Assembly: GCA_025890175.1 (NCBI GenBank)
Contig: JANPYM010000008.1
Location: 47,204-79,684, forward strand
DNA length: 32,481 bases
Source of the DNA: Ciborinia camelliae
Lineage: Eukaryota > Ascomycota > Leotiomycetes > Helotiales > Sclerotiniaceae
Direction: 5' to 3'
The notes under the pieces are model-generated. The model made no database searches. It saw only the letters and a list, made by a program, of their open reading frames with translations, and was not told where the DNA came from. Below, piece by piece: positions 20,005 to 30,323 of this stretch (position 1 is the stretch's first letter; every line of letters starts with the position of its first letter). The translations under genes and the position numbers were made by a program.

Positions 20005-20165
20005 TGTCACGCCAAGGCCCCTGCCTAGTAAATGACAGTCACGTGATCACCGTCTATATTAGATAGTGTTCTTTCCAAGAGGGTTCTTTCCTCTTCAGCA
20101 TAGTTCTTTTATCAGATTGCATATCTACGATTTCACCTTTATGATCCTATGTGACGCGTATGACA
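20005..20165 (+). mobile_element. Solo-LTR-like element, family B
   Basis: Starts TGTCACGCCAAGGCCCC and ends CGCGTATGACA, giving TG...CA and short inverted TGTCA/TGACA ends. 161 bp, little RIP damage, no ORF. It aligns with 27392-27579 except that this copy lacks a 29-bp palindrome. It contains GTCACGTGATCA near 20039. I see no convincing target duplication. Confidence 0.65.
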
Positions 20166-20178
20166 AATTTTTTATAAT

Positions 20179-20334
20179 TGTTGAAGATCATATTCACTAT
20201 AGTATGGATGACCGAGGTCTACCCCACTACCTAAAGTAGTTTAGCTTCCTCTATTGTACAGTACCCTCTACCTACTTTACAGTTCCTGTACATAGCTTTA
20301 GTCTACACACAATACACATACTATATGTTCAATA
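20179..20334 (+). mobile_element. Solo-LTR-like element, family A
   Basis: TGTTGAAGATC to ATGTTCAATA, 156 bp, flanked by ATAAT at 20174-20178 and 20335-20339. Only 13 bp separate it from the family B element. It lacks about 12 bp near the start (CACTATACCATA) that other A copies have. Confidence 0.8.
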
Positions 20335-23300
20335 ATAATATAAATATAATATTTTAAAAAAAAAGATTAAAAAAACTAAAATTATAATTAAATTTTTTAA
20401 TAATCTTTAAATCAAAAAATACTTTTGTTTTTTTGTATTTTTTTCTTTTTCTATATTTTTTGTAAATATAAAGTTAATTACCCTTTGAGCAAAATCCGTT
20501 ACCCTAATGTTTTTATATAATTGACTTTTGTATTGTATATTATAATCTAATTAAGTTAAACTTATATTATATCAATATTTCCGTTTTAATTATTTATATA
20601 ACTATAATCTATAAACTTTTTATATCCCATACAAGATTTTTTCCTTGATATACTTTAACTCTTTTAAATAAATCCTTTTTTAATATATTCAAATAATAAA
20701 ATATTAAATAATTAGTTGTTTAATTTTTTCAATTATATTTATTATATTGTAATTATATTTTGGGGATTCTTTAATTTATTAAAAAACTTTTAAAATCTAT
20801 TTCTTTTATATATATATCTAATATTATTAAGTTTATATTTTTTAAAAGTTTATTATAAATCTTTAATTGATTTTTCGATATTTTATAATTTAGTTTTAAT
20901 AAAGTTATTATTTTTTTATATATTATTTAATTTATTCTTTATTTTTTTATCCATTTTTTTATTTGTTTTTTTTTAAAAATTTTAATAATATTCTACTAAT
21001 ATATTATATTCCCTTTTTTAATATATTTTGTCTTATCAATATTATTATATATTAATTATATATTTATCTAATTTAACATTTATTTCGTTTTGAATATACC
21101 CAATATCGTTTTTAATTTAATTAATTTCCCTTTCTTTTTTTTATGATTCATTACTTTATTATAAATTTTGCAAATTTTTATATTATATCCCTATATCTAT
21201 AATTTATATCATATTATTTTTTAAAGCTTATTTAAATATAAATAAAATGATTTACAATATATTTTGATATATAGAATAAATATAAGGATAGCCTAATAAG
21301 CTTTTAAAATTATTTGAAAACAATTATTTTATATTATTTATAATATCTAAATAATCTTGTTTTTTATATTTCAAAAATTCTTAAAATAATATTATATAAC
21401 TAATATATATATAATAATAAATAATATTATTATCTTATATATCTATCAATCTTATTAAAAATTTATTTTTTAAATAAAAAAAATAATATATATAAATATT
21501 AATATCTATTTTGTTATTTTTTAATATATCTTTTTTAAATATTTTTTTTATTTAAACTTAGAATTTATTTTCAGACTAAAGATTTAAATAAAAAATATAG
21601 AATAAATAATAATATTACTAAATACTATTGCTTAATCTATATTATATATTTTTTAATAATAGATTAAATATAAAAATTGATACTTTTCAAAAGCAAAATA
21701 TATTCTATATTAGGTTATCTATCTTAAACATAATCTATAGATTTTTTTTTAATTGATTAACTTTAAATTATAATATTAATATTATTTACAAATTTTATTA
21801 CATTTATTATTTATTTTATTAATATATATATCTTTATTAATTTATTATTATAAAATAAAAATAATATAGAATTAATTAATAATTTTTATAATATTCTATT
21901 AAATATTAACCATTATAAATTTATATAATTATTAATAATAATATTGTTTATTTTGTTATTTAAAAAACTTTTTATAAATCTTATTATTTATATAAAAATA
22001 CCTTTTATATATAAAATATATATTAATTTAAAATATAATACATTATCAAATACTTCTAACATATCTAGATTGAATATATTTGTTATATATTTCGAAAATT
22101 AATTTTAAACTATATAAATTTGCTTAATTAAAAATTTTAATACTTTTAAAATATTATAATAAGGTTATATTTTTATTTAATAATCCGAAAATATACTTTC
22201 TTTTTTATTATTTTTAATAATTTTGTTATTATTTTTTTTTTAAAGTTTTTTAAAAGTATTTAAAAAAGTTATTGATCTATATTTTTAATTTTTATTTTTG
22301 TTTTTATTAAATTTTAATAATATTATAATTTTTGTTTTTTTAAAAAAATTTGAATAATATTTTATTATTATATATATATTAAATGAATATAAATAATATT
22401 TTTTTTCTATATTTAAAACTTTATTAAATATAAAATTAATTATTTTGAATAATTTTAAAATCTTATATTTTTTAAGTTTTTTTATAATTATATAAACATT
22501 TATAATATTAAAATTCTATTTATTTTTTAAAAATATAAAATATATACTTTTAGCCTATTCGTATTTTCTAATATTTATAAAATTTATTAAAAAAAGTAAG
22601 ATTAAAAAATAATTTTTTAATATTTTAGTTTTTCGTTTTTTATTTACAAATCAAAAAATTGTAAATATACTTTGAATAAATAACTTTTGTTTTTTGTTTA
22701 TTTTTTTAGATTTTAGATTTTATTCTTTTTTTTGTTACAATTAAAATATATAATCAAACATATTTAATTATTTTATATTTAATAATTTTTTTTTTCAATT
22801 TATATATTTTATTATATTTGTATTAAATTTTTTAAACATTTATTTTAATAAATTCCCATTATAAAAGTTTCATTTCTTTTATAAAAATATTATATTAAAA
22901 TATTTAATAAAATTTAAAATATATAAAATAATTTAACTTCTATATATTATTTATATAAACTTTTTAAAAATAATATTAAATATTATTTATAAAGAAATTT
23001 ATTTTTTCTTTATTCTATAACAAACAAATCTTAAGAATTAAATCCTTTAAAAAAATTTTAAACCCTTTTTTATTTACTATATTTTAATTAAATTTTATTC
23101 AAAATATATATTTATTTATTATTATATTTAAATATATTAATATCGGATAATAATTGAATTTATAATTTATCTTGTTATATACTCTACAACTATATATTAT
23201 ATTTATTATTATCTTTAATATCCAAATCAAATTAATTATAAAAATCCCTTTGTTTTTATATTATATTATTATTATTTTTTTAATTTAAAATTTCATCCCC

Positions 23301-24848
23301 TTTTTTTTTATTAAATTAATAAATCTTTTTGTAAATGCCTTGGATCATTGTATTGCTTCTTCCTCTTAATATAAATAATATAAATTGAAATTCCTTAAAA
23401 TGATATAGTTCTTCCTATTGCATTTCAGTTTATATTTTATTGCTAGTATAATGAAAAATCTGCTAAGGCTGTTTGGTCGCCGCGGGATAGGGTTATAGAT
23501 ATTGCTAATCTATATTTCCCTTTCCTCCCCTCCAATCCTCGTTTTTATAATAATTCAGTATAAATCTTTTATAGATATACCAAATTCCTATTCGTTTATA
23601 TTGAGCCATTTATTAACAAAAATTGTGACTTTTATCCCTTTTTATTATTTATATATTATATACCAAAATTTCGAATTATTATAAATTCCTTTATTAAAAA
23701 GATTGTTCCACAATTTCTAAACAATTATAATATAGTATTTTTATATTTTCACCAAATTTAATAGAATTACTATAATCGTTTTTTATTTATTTATATTATA
23801 CTATAATATATTAAATTCTTAATATAATATTATAATTATATTAAAAAAATATTATTATTTTTTATTATAATATTTTGCGAAAATATAATATTTAATATTA
23901 ATTTAAATATTAAGAATAATTTTTATAATTTTTTAAAACAAAAACATTTTTTATCCAATATATATTTTTTTATTTTTTTTTGATTTAATTTTATTTTTAA
24001 ATTTTTTTTATTTTATATTATAAATTTAAAATTAAAATTGAATTATACTTATTTAATAATTGTTATAGCTTTTTTATATAATGTTTTTATTATATATTAA
24101 ATAAATATAAAAAAAGTTATTTATTTAATATATTTAAATTTTTTATTTAATATTTTATATATAAATTAATTCTATATTTTATAATTTCTTTTATAATTAA
24201 TATATTTTTATTTATTTTTATATATAATATTTTTATATTTATAAATATATATTTTATATTTTTCAATATAATATTTGCAAATTATTTTTTTAATATATAT
24301 ATTAAATTTATATTTATTTAAATTCTAATAATTATAATATTAATTAAATATATAAATAATATTATATAGTTTTATTATTAATTATTTTAAATTATAATAT
24401 AATTTATAGTTTAATATTTTATTTGTTTTTTTAAGATTTTTAAAGTAAATATTATAATAATTGTTGTTTTTTTAATAATATTATATTTACAAAATTAAAA
24501 AAAATATACTATTTTTAATTCTATTTTTTTATTATTCTTAATAATTTGTTTTAAAAATTTGTTTTTTTAAACTTTCTTTTTTAAATTTATATTAACAATT
24601 CAAATTTTATAAATTATAATTTGATTTATTGGTTTTATTGTGTTCATCATCAATAAAAAAACTGTTTTTATTTATTAATAGTTTTTCGCTAAAATATTAT
24701 ATTCCTTTTATATTTTTATTATAATAATAAATTTTGTATTAATTATCTTATTTATACTATCTATTATATAAATAATAAATATTTTGTAATTAATTGTTTT
24801 AATAATTTTTTTATTATTTTAATTTTTATATACTTTGAAATTTATATC
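20335..24848. other. 4.5-kb AT-rich block with no gene signal
   Basis: Almost entirely A and T with scattered C. No ORF worth calling: the 60-residue frame at 23502-23684 is hydrophobic and AT-driven. One GC-containing island at about 23455-23545 (CTGCTAAGGCTGTTTGGTCG, then a pyrimidine-rich run) stands out but has no recognisable identity. T-rich and A-rich strands dominate different parts, consistent with RIP of long-lost transposons. Confidence 0.7.
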
Positions 24849-25019
24849 TGTTGAAGATCATATCACTATACCATATTCACTATAGTATGGATGACCGAGG
24901 TCTACCCCACTACCTAAAGTAGCTTAGCTTCCTCTATTGTACAGTACCCCCTACCTACTTTACAGTTCCTGTACATAGCTTTAGTTTACACACACAATAC
25001 ACATACTACATGTTCAATA
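24849..25019 (+). mobile_element. Solo-LTR-like element, family A (full length)
   Basis: TGTTGAAGATCATATCAC to CATGTTCAATA, 171 bp, little RIP damage. It carries the internal direct phrases ACTATACCATA/TTCACTATAG and GAGGTCTACCCC. Flanks do not match (ATATC versus ATTTT), so the target duplication is lost or mutated. Confidence 0.75.
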
Positions 25020-25435
25020 ATTTTAATATTATTTATGAATAATAAAAGTAATATTAATTAAATTAAAAAAAAAGATTTTATAATAAAATCAAATATATTA
25101 ATATTAAATGATATTATATTAAAGATAATATAATAAATAGGAATAAATTTAAAATATTTTAAATAATTAATATTAATTAAATCGCAAATATTTTGATTAA
25201 ACAATTAATCCTGGCCAATTTTTTTATTTATTGTATAGGGATAAACTTAAATATAAAAAAAAGATAATTATATTTAAAAAAGATTTAAATACTTTTATAC
25301 TATAACGTGATTATATTATATAATACAAAATAATTGAACTTTATTGAAGAATAAATATTACGGCTGCAGCTGCGGCTGTTGTAGGAATTAATAAGGCCTG
25401 AGATATGACTTAATGATCGTTGATTATAAAAGGGA
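25020..25435. repeat. Repeat X, copy 1, between two family A LTRs
   Basis: Aligns with 29186-29619 through many landmarks (TAATATTATTTAT, ATTTTGATTAAACAATTAA, TATATTATATAATACA). It lies exactly between two direct family A LTRs, so it could be the internal part of a miniature LTR retroelement of about 1 kb including both LTRs. A GC-rich phrase GGCTGCAGCTGCGGCTG (about 25363) survives here but has become AT-only in copy 2. Confidence 0.6.
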
Positions 25436-25575
25436 TATTAAAGATTATATCATTATACCATATTCACTATAATAATATAAACAATTAAGGTCACCAAGGT
25501 CTACCCTACCTCCTAATGTAGCTTAGCTCCCCAGTTGTACAATACCCTCTACCTACTTTACAGTTCCTGTACATA

Positions 25576-26301
25576 CCTTAGCGGAGGTACTAGAGGTTTA
25601 GAAACAATGATTTTATTGTGATTAGGTTCAAAAACTATATCTCAGTTGATAGAGTATTTGTATTATATTTGAAAATAAAGCGTTTTTGAAAATAAAGCGT
25701 TTTTGAAAATAAACTATTTTTAAAAAAAAAACGTTTTTGAAAAAGAAAAGCGTTTTTAAAAATATAAATTGTTTTTATTAAATATTTTAAATTTAAAAAA
25801 AATAAAAAAAAATATCAATTAAAATATTTCATATTTCATTTCAAATTTCAAGTTTTAAATTTCAATTAATTTTTTTTTCAACTTTGAAATTCAAATCAAA
25901 CACATTACCATTACACTATAAAAAATATATTTTGTTTTGATTAATTAAAAATAAATAAAATTATATAATTAAAATAATTTCAAAAACGATTTATTTTCAA
26001 AAACGATGTTTTGATTCAAAAACGATGTTTCGATTTAAATACAGCTTTTTTGTTATAGTTAAAATAATTTCAAAAACGATTTATTTTCAAAAACGGTGTT
26101 TTCATTCAAAAACGATGTTTCGGTTTAAATACGGTTTTTTTGTTAAAATATAATTTATAATTAAATATTATTTATATTTATATTTAATTTATATTTATAA
26201 ATTATTTATTTTCGAAATCACGATTATAATTTTCAAAAATAGTTTTTTATAATAGATATAATATATTAACGGTTTCTCAACACCTGGTACCTCCGCTAAG
26301 G
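25576..26301. mobile_element. Tc1/mariner-like non-autonomous element with TA duplication
   Basis: Perfect 15-bp inverted ends CCTTAGCGGAGGTAC, extending with mismatches to about 30 bp, flanked by TA (25574-25575 and 26302-26303). There is no transposase ORF. The interior contains AAAGCGTTTTTGAAAAT units (25677-25760) and two tandem 90-bp units, each with several CAAAAACGAT words. The TA target and the empty-site continuity of the host LTR support Tc1/mariner-type insertion. Confidence 0.85.
25969..26148. repeat. Two tandem 90-bp units inside the TIR element
   Basis: The unit starting TTAAAATAATTTCAAAAACG at 25969 repeats at 26059 with a few A/G and C/T differences. Each unit holds three CAAAAACG(A/G)T words spaced 15-19 bp apart. 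Such iterated subterminal motifs can be transposase-binding sites, which is inference. Confidence 0.8.
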
Positions 26302-26336
26302 TAGCTTCAATCTACACACATACTACACGTTCAATA

Positions 26337-26557
26337 GTTTTAAAAAATTAAATAATTTGTTATAATATATTTTAAAGAAAATAATTGTGAATAAAAATAG
26401 ATTAGTATTATCAAATAAAAATATGTATATAGAAGATCGATTTATTAGTCAAATAATATACTTTATAATAATTTTTTATTAATCAACTTTTAATCCAATC
26501 TAAAATAATAAACTTTAGGATTTCGTATTAATATTTTATATCTTTTTCTTTTATAAT
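26337..26557. other. AT-rich spacer between two family A LTRs
   Basis: No ORF, no match to repeat X or to other repeats that I could see. It separates the interrupted LTR from the next direct LTR copy. Confidence 0.4.
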
Positions 26558-26733
26558 TGTTGAAGATCATATCAATATACCATATTCACTATAGTATGAC
26601 CGAGGTCACCGAGGTCTACCCCACCTCCTAGAGTAGCTTAGCTTCCTCTATTGTACAGTACCCTCTATCTACTTTACAATTCCTGTACATAGCTTTAGTC
26701 TACACACACAATACATATACTACATGTTCAATA
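26558..26733 (+). mobile_element. Solo-LTR-like element, family A
   Basis: TGTTGAAGATCATATCAATA to CATGTTCAATA, 176 bp. It carries a small tandem duplication GACCGAGGTCACCGAGGTC that lengthens it relative to the 24849 copy. Left flank ATAAT; no clean match on the right. Confidence 0.75.
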
Positions 26734-26775
26734 AATATATTCAATTTAAAAAGAATAATCTTTGTTATTAATAAA

Positions 26776-26980
26776 CGAGCTTTGAGTACGGCCGTTCGGG
26801 CCGACCAATAATAATAGCCTTCGCCATAAACTCGGCTATTATTATTGGCTACGGCCCTTTACAACCTTCTTCGCAGTTCGTGCTATACAGCTTGTAGAGC
26901 CTTAAACTTAAATAATTTAATTAGTATCCATAATTTAAACTATTTAATTAGTATCGGTTTTGTATAATTAATAAGGTATT
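26776..26980 (+). repeat. Family C structured repeat with a 15-bp perfect hairpin
   Basis: Begins ACGAGCTTTGAGTACGGCC. At 26805-26819 CCAATAATAATAGCC pairs perfectly with GGCTATTATTATTGG at 26834-26848; an outer stem GGGCCG/CGGCCC (26798-26803, 26852-26857) closes it. Then come GCAGTTCGTGC, CAGCTTGTAGAGCC, a duplicated TTAATTAGTATC phrase and CGGTTTTGTATAATTAATAAGG. The copy at 29744 has the same order without the hairpin. Confidence 0.7.
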
Positions 26981-27077
26981 TTTAATATAAGCCTGCAGGG
27001 TATATATTAATATTATTAAATATATTCAATACAAATATAATTAAATATTTATTATTCTATTTTTTATAAAATATTAT

Positions 27078-27195
27078 ATTATTAAAAACATTATATTTTG
27101 GATTATATTATTTTGTTTTTTATAGAATATTATATTATTAGGGGCATTATATTTTGGATTATACATTATTAGGGACATTATACTTTGGATTATAT
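27078..27195. repeat. Three related 31-bp units
   Basis: Units of the form ATTATTAGGGACATTATATTTTGGATTATA occur at 27078-27107 (AT-decayed), 27134-27164 and 27165-27195. The last two are directly adjacent and differ by two transitions. Confidence 0.75.
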
Positions 27196-27391
27196 ATTAT
27201 TTAAGGTATTAAATATTTTATTATATTTTGTTTTGTCACTCAAATAATATATATTAATTATATTTAATAATTATATATATTATTAAATAATTATATAAAT
27301 CATTATTAATATTAATATTTAATAATAACTTATTTCAAATTATTTTATTTATATTTATATAAACCTTTTTATTTTTTGTTTTATATATTAT

Positions 27392-27579
27392 TGTCACGCC
27401 AAGGCCCCTGCCTAGTATAACAGTCACATGATTGATCATATAACCATCATGGTTACATGATCAACGTCTATATTAGATAGTGTTCTTTCCAAGAGGATCC
27501 TTTCCTCTTCAGCATAGTTCTTTTATCAGATTACAGATCCTGAAGCTATTCCCACATGCCCTAGGTGACGTGCATGACA
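27392..27579 (+). mobile_element. Solo-LTR-like element, family B, carrying an extra palindrome
   Basis: TGTCACGCCAAGGCCCC to GTGCATGACA, 188 bp. Flanked by TTAT on both sides (27388-27391 and 27580-27583). Compared with 20005-20165 it has a 29-bp near-perfect palindrome inserted at 27433-27461 and a different 3' part after TCAGATTAC. Confidence 0.7.
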
Positions 27580-28115
27580 TTATATTATTATATTATTTAT
27601 TATAAATTTCTTTTTTCTTTTATAATATAAAATTTTATTAATTTAAATTATTATTTTCAATTATTTTAATCAAAAATCAAAATATAAAGTTATTAGATCT
27701 TATTATTTATATTAAATAAAATAAAAAATATTATAATAAAAGTTTTGTATAATATTATAAAAATAAAAAAAAGTTTAAATATTTTTATAATCAAAAGATT
27801 TTTATTAAAATATAACAAATAAAAATAATTTTTTTTTTATATTTTTATTATAAAATTGAATTAAATTAAAGAATCTTAATATAAAATAAAATCAAAAAAT
27901 AAGATCTGAATTTTCGTTTTTAAATATATATAAGATATTGAAATAAATAAAATAATTTTTATAAAATAATATAAATTTTTGTTTAAATTTTTAAAAATAA
28001 ATAAATAGTTTTAATAAATTAATAAAAGATTTTGTTTAAATTTTAAAATCTTTATTATTATTAATAAAACTTTTTCTTTTTTGAATAAAAACAAATTTAA
28101 TTCAAATACAAATCT

Positions 28116-28275
28116 TGTTAAGGTATGATGGAAGCATAGGATTAGATTGATTAGTAGGAATCGTAGAATCCTCGCAGAGGATTCTATTATTCCTACGAGA
28201 GCGTAGCCGCGTTCGTGCTACGCACGGACGCTACGCTACGCGCCGCGCTAAGTTCTATAGTCACCCGGTTCAACA
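28116..28275 (+). mobile_element. Hairpin-rich solo-LTR-like element, family D, copy 1
   Basis: TGTTAAGG to GGTTCAACA, 160 bp, flanked by ATCT (28112-28115 and 28276-28279). A two-part hairpin pairs GTAGGAAT and AGAATCCTC (28154-28173) with GAGGATTCT and ATTCCTAC (28177-28196) across a symmetric 3-by-3 internal loop and a 3-nt tip. A second one pairs GCGTAGC (28201-28207) with GCTACGC (28230-28236) around an inner CGTGC/GCACG hairpin, again with a 3-nt tip. No ORF. Confidence 0.7.
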
Positions 28276-28291
28276 ATCTGGGCTTATAATT

Positions 28292-28451
28292 TATTAAAAT
28301 ATAATAAAAATATAAAATTAAATTAATTAATAAAAATTATAAAATCTTTGAAAAAGATTTTATTATTCTTATAAAAATGTAGCCGTGTTTGTGTTATGCA
28401 CGGACGCTACGCTACGCGTCATGCTAAGCTACATGATCACCCGCTTCAACA
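28292..28451 (+). mobile_element. Family D element, copy 2, RIP-mutated
   Basis: Exactly 160 bp and aligned without gaps with copy 1, only 16 bp downstream in the same orientation. The first half differs by G-to-A changes (TGTTAAGG becomes TATTAAAA), the second half mainly by C-to-T. The GCTACGCTACGCG stretch is untouched. Confidence 0.75.
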
Positions 28452-28965
28452 TATATTAGCAATTTGTTATTAATTAACAAATATATAAATATCGATTTTA
28501 TTAAAAAGAAAATTAAAATTAAATAAAAATATAAAAGATTTAAATTAATTTAAATATTTTTTAAAATCTAAATTAAAAAGAATAGAAAATATTATATCTT
28601 AAAAATTTATAATTTAATTTATATTAAAAAAATATTAAAAAAATTTAATATTTATTTTTTTAATATTAAAAAAACTTTTTTGTTTTTCGAAATAATAATT
28701 TATAAAATTGATTTTAACAATTTGTTTTTTAATAATAAAAAAAATCTTTATTTCTAAATAGTAAATTTTTGTATTTATTTATTAAATATAATTTGATTGA
28801 ATATTTTCTTTGTTATAGAATAATTTACAAAAATAATATAATCACCCGGAATATAATATTTTATATTTATAAAATATTCATTTTAATATATTACAAAAAT
28901 CTTTTTTTTTGGAATTTTGTATTCTAATCGTTTACAATAATTTTTTTCAAAATATACAACTTCTA
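28452..28965. other. AT-rich stretch with no gene
   Basis: No ORF and no repeat that I could pair with another part of the window. A lone ATAATCACCCGGAATAT phrase at about 28838 recalls the end of family D (ATCACCCGCTTC) and may be a remnant. Confidence 0.45.
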
Positions 28966-29619
28966 TTGATTCAATATAAAACTCAAAGTAATATTAAAAA
29001 TCTACACAAAAAACTATTATTATACATTATAAAAAAACAATTATTTAATTATTAATTAAATAAAAATTTATTTTTTAAAATATTATAAAAAAAAAAAAAT
29101 TATTATAAACGAAAATATTAAAAAATTTGTATAAATAAAAAAACTAATCACAAATTTAAAAAAATATATAAAAATAAAGCCATTTATTTTAATATTATTT
29201 ATAAATAATAAAAACGATATTAATTAAATCAAAAAAAACAAATTTTACAATAAAGCCAAACATATAAATATCAAATAATATTATATTAAGAATAATATAA
29301 TAAACAAAAACAGATTTAAAATACTCTAAATAATTAATATTAATTAAACCATAAATATTTTGATTAAACAATTAACCCTAATTAGCTTTCTTACTTATTA
29401 TATCAAAATAAATTTAAATATAGAAAAACAATAGTTTAAATACTTTTATATTATAAGATAATTATATTATATAATACAGAATAATTAAACTTTACAAAAA
29501 AATAAATATTATAATTATAAACTATTGTAAAAATTAACAAAACCTAAAATATAATTCGATTTAATAATTATTAATTATAAAAAAAATATTAAAAATTATA
29601 TTTATTATAATATAACCAA
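28966..29619. repeat. Repeat X, copy 2, and its upstream segment
   Basis: 28966-29185 aligns with 29920-30140, and 29186-29619 aligns with 25020-25435. Here C is kept and G is nearly absent, the mirror image of the 25020 copy where G is kept, so the two copies look RIP-mutated on opposite strands. Confidence 0.6.
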
Positions 29620-29737
29620 GATTTATTTTATCTTCAAATATAACTTAGTCTTTTTTAGTTGTACAATATTTTCTATCTACTTTACAGTTCCTATACATAG
29701 CTTTAGTTAACATACACAATACACTATATGTTCAATA
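29620..29737 (+). mobile_element. 3' part of a family A LTR
   Basis: From AACTTAGTCTTTTTTAGTTGTACAATA through CTACTTTACAGTTCC to ATGTTCAATA. The first 50 bp of the family are missing or too mutated to recognise. Confidence 0.6.
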
Positions 29738-29743
29738 AATTTA

Positions 29744-29890
29744 CAAGCTTTGAGTACGGCCCTTCACGATCTCCCTCGCAGCTCGTGCTGCGCAGCTTGT
29801 AGAGCCCTAGACTTAAACAACCCAATCGGCATCCGTGACTTAAACCACCCAATCAACATCGGTTTCGCATAATTAATGAGGTGTTTTAAA
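29744..29890 (+). repeat. Family C repeat without hairpin
   Basis: CAAGCTTTGAGTACGGCCC runs straight into TTCACGATCTCC, where the 26776 copy has a 63-bp hairpin. The rest (GCAGCTCGTGC, GCAGCTTGTAGAGCCC, CATCGGTTTCGCATAATTAATGAGG) matches, and the C content is higher, so this copy is the less mutated. Confidence 0.65.
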
Positions 29891-30140
29891 ATATATATGT
29901 TAGAGATATTAATTTAATATAAAACTTAAAATAATATTAAAAATTTATATAAAAAATTATTATTATATATTATAAAAAAATAATTGTTTAATTATTAATT
30001 AAATAAAAATTTATTTTTTAAAGTATTATAAAAATAAAAATAATTATTAAGAATAAAAATATTAAAAAATTTATATGAATAAAAAAATTAATTATAACTT
30101 GAAATTTAAAAGAATATATAAAAATAAAAATATTTATTTT
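29891..30140. repeat. Segment matching 28966-29185
   Basis: Phrases such as ATTAATTAAATAAAAATTTATTTTTTAAA and TTAAAAGAATATATAAAAATAAA line up with the segment upstream of repeat X copy 2. Here a family A LTR begins exactly where the other copy continues into X. Confidence 0.55.
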
Positions 30141-30323
30141 TGTTAACGATTATATCATTATATTATATTCATTATAGTAGTATAGATGATTGAGATCATT
30201 AAGGTCTATTTCATTTCTTAATGTAGCTTAGTTTTCTTCTATTGTACAGTACCTTTTACCTATTTTACAATTCCTATATATAGCTTCAATCTATATATAA
30301 TATATATTACTATATATTTAATA
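30141..30323 (+). mobile_element. Family A LTR, RIP-mutated
   Basis: TGTTAACGATTATATCATTA to TATTTAATA, 183 bp. Most C of the family consensus are T here (for example CACTATAG is CATTATAG, CTACCCCAC is CTATTTCAT). It still reads GTAGCTTAG and TTGTACAGTACC. Confidence 0.7.

Larger units (their letters stand above)
25436..26336 (+). mobile_element. Family A LTR split by a Tc1/mariner-like MITE
   Basis: The left part 25436-25575 runs from TATTAAAGATTATATC to CCTGTACATA. The right part 26302-26336 resumes TAGCTTCAATCTACACAC and ends GTTCAATA. Joined across one TA they give a continuous family A LTR. The interruption is the 726-bp element at 25576-26301. Confidence 0.8.

Noticed and set aside
23502..23684. 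60-residue hydrophobic ORF
   Set aside because: Short, AT-driven, isolated in a 4.5-kb block without genes.
20335..24848. Mitochondrial origin of the AT-rich block
   Set aside because: No mitochondrial genes, and the block is continuous with nuclear-type transposons and intron-bearing genes; RIP is the better explanation.
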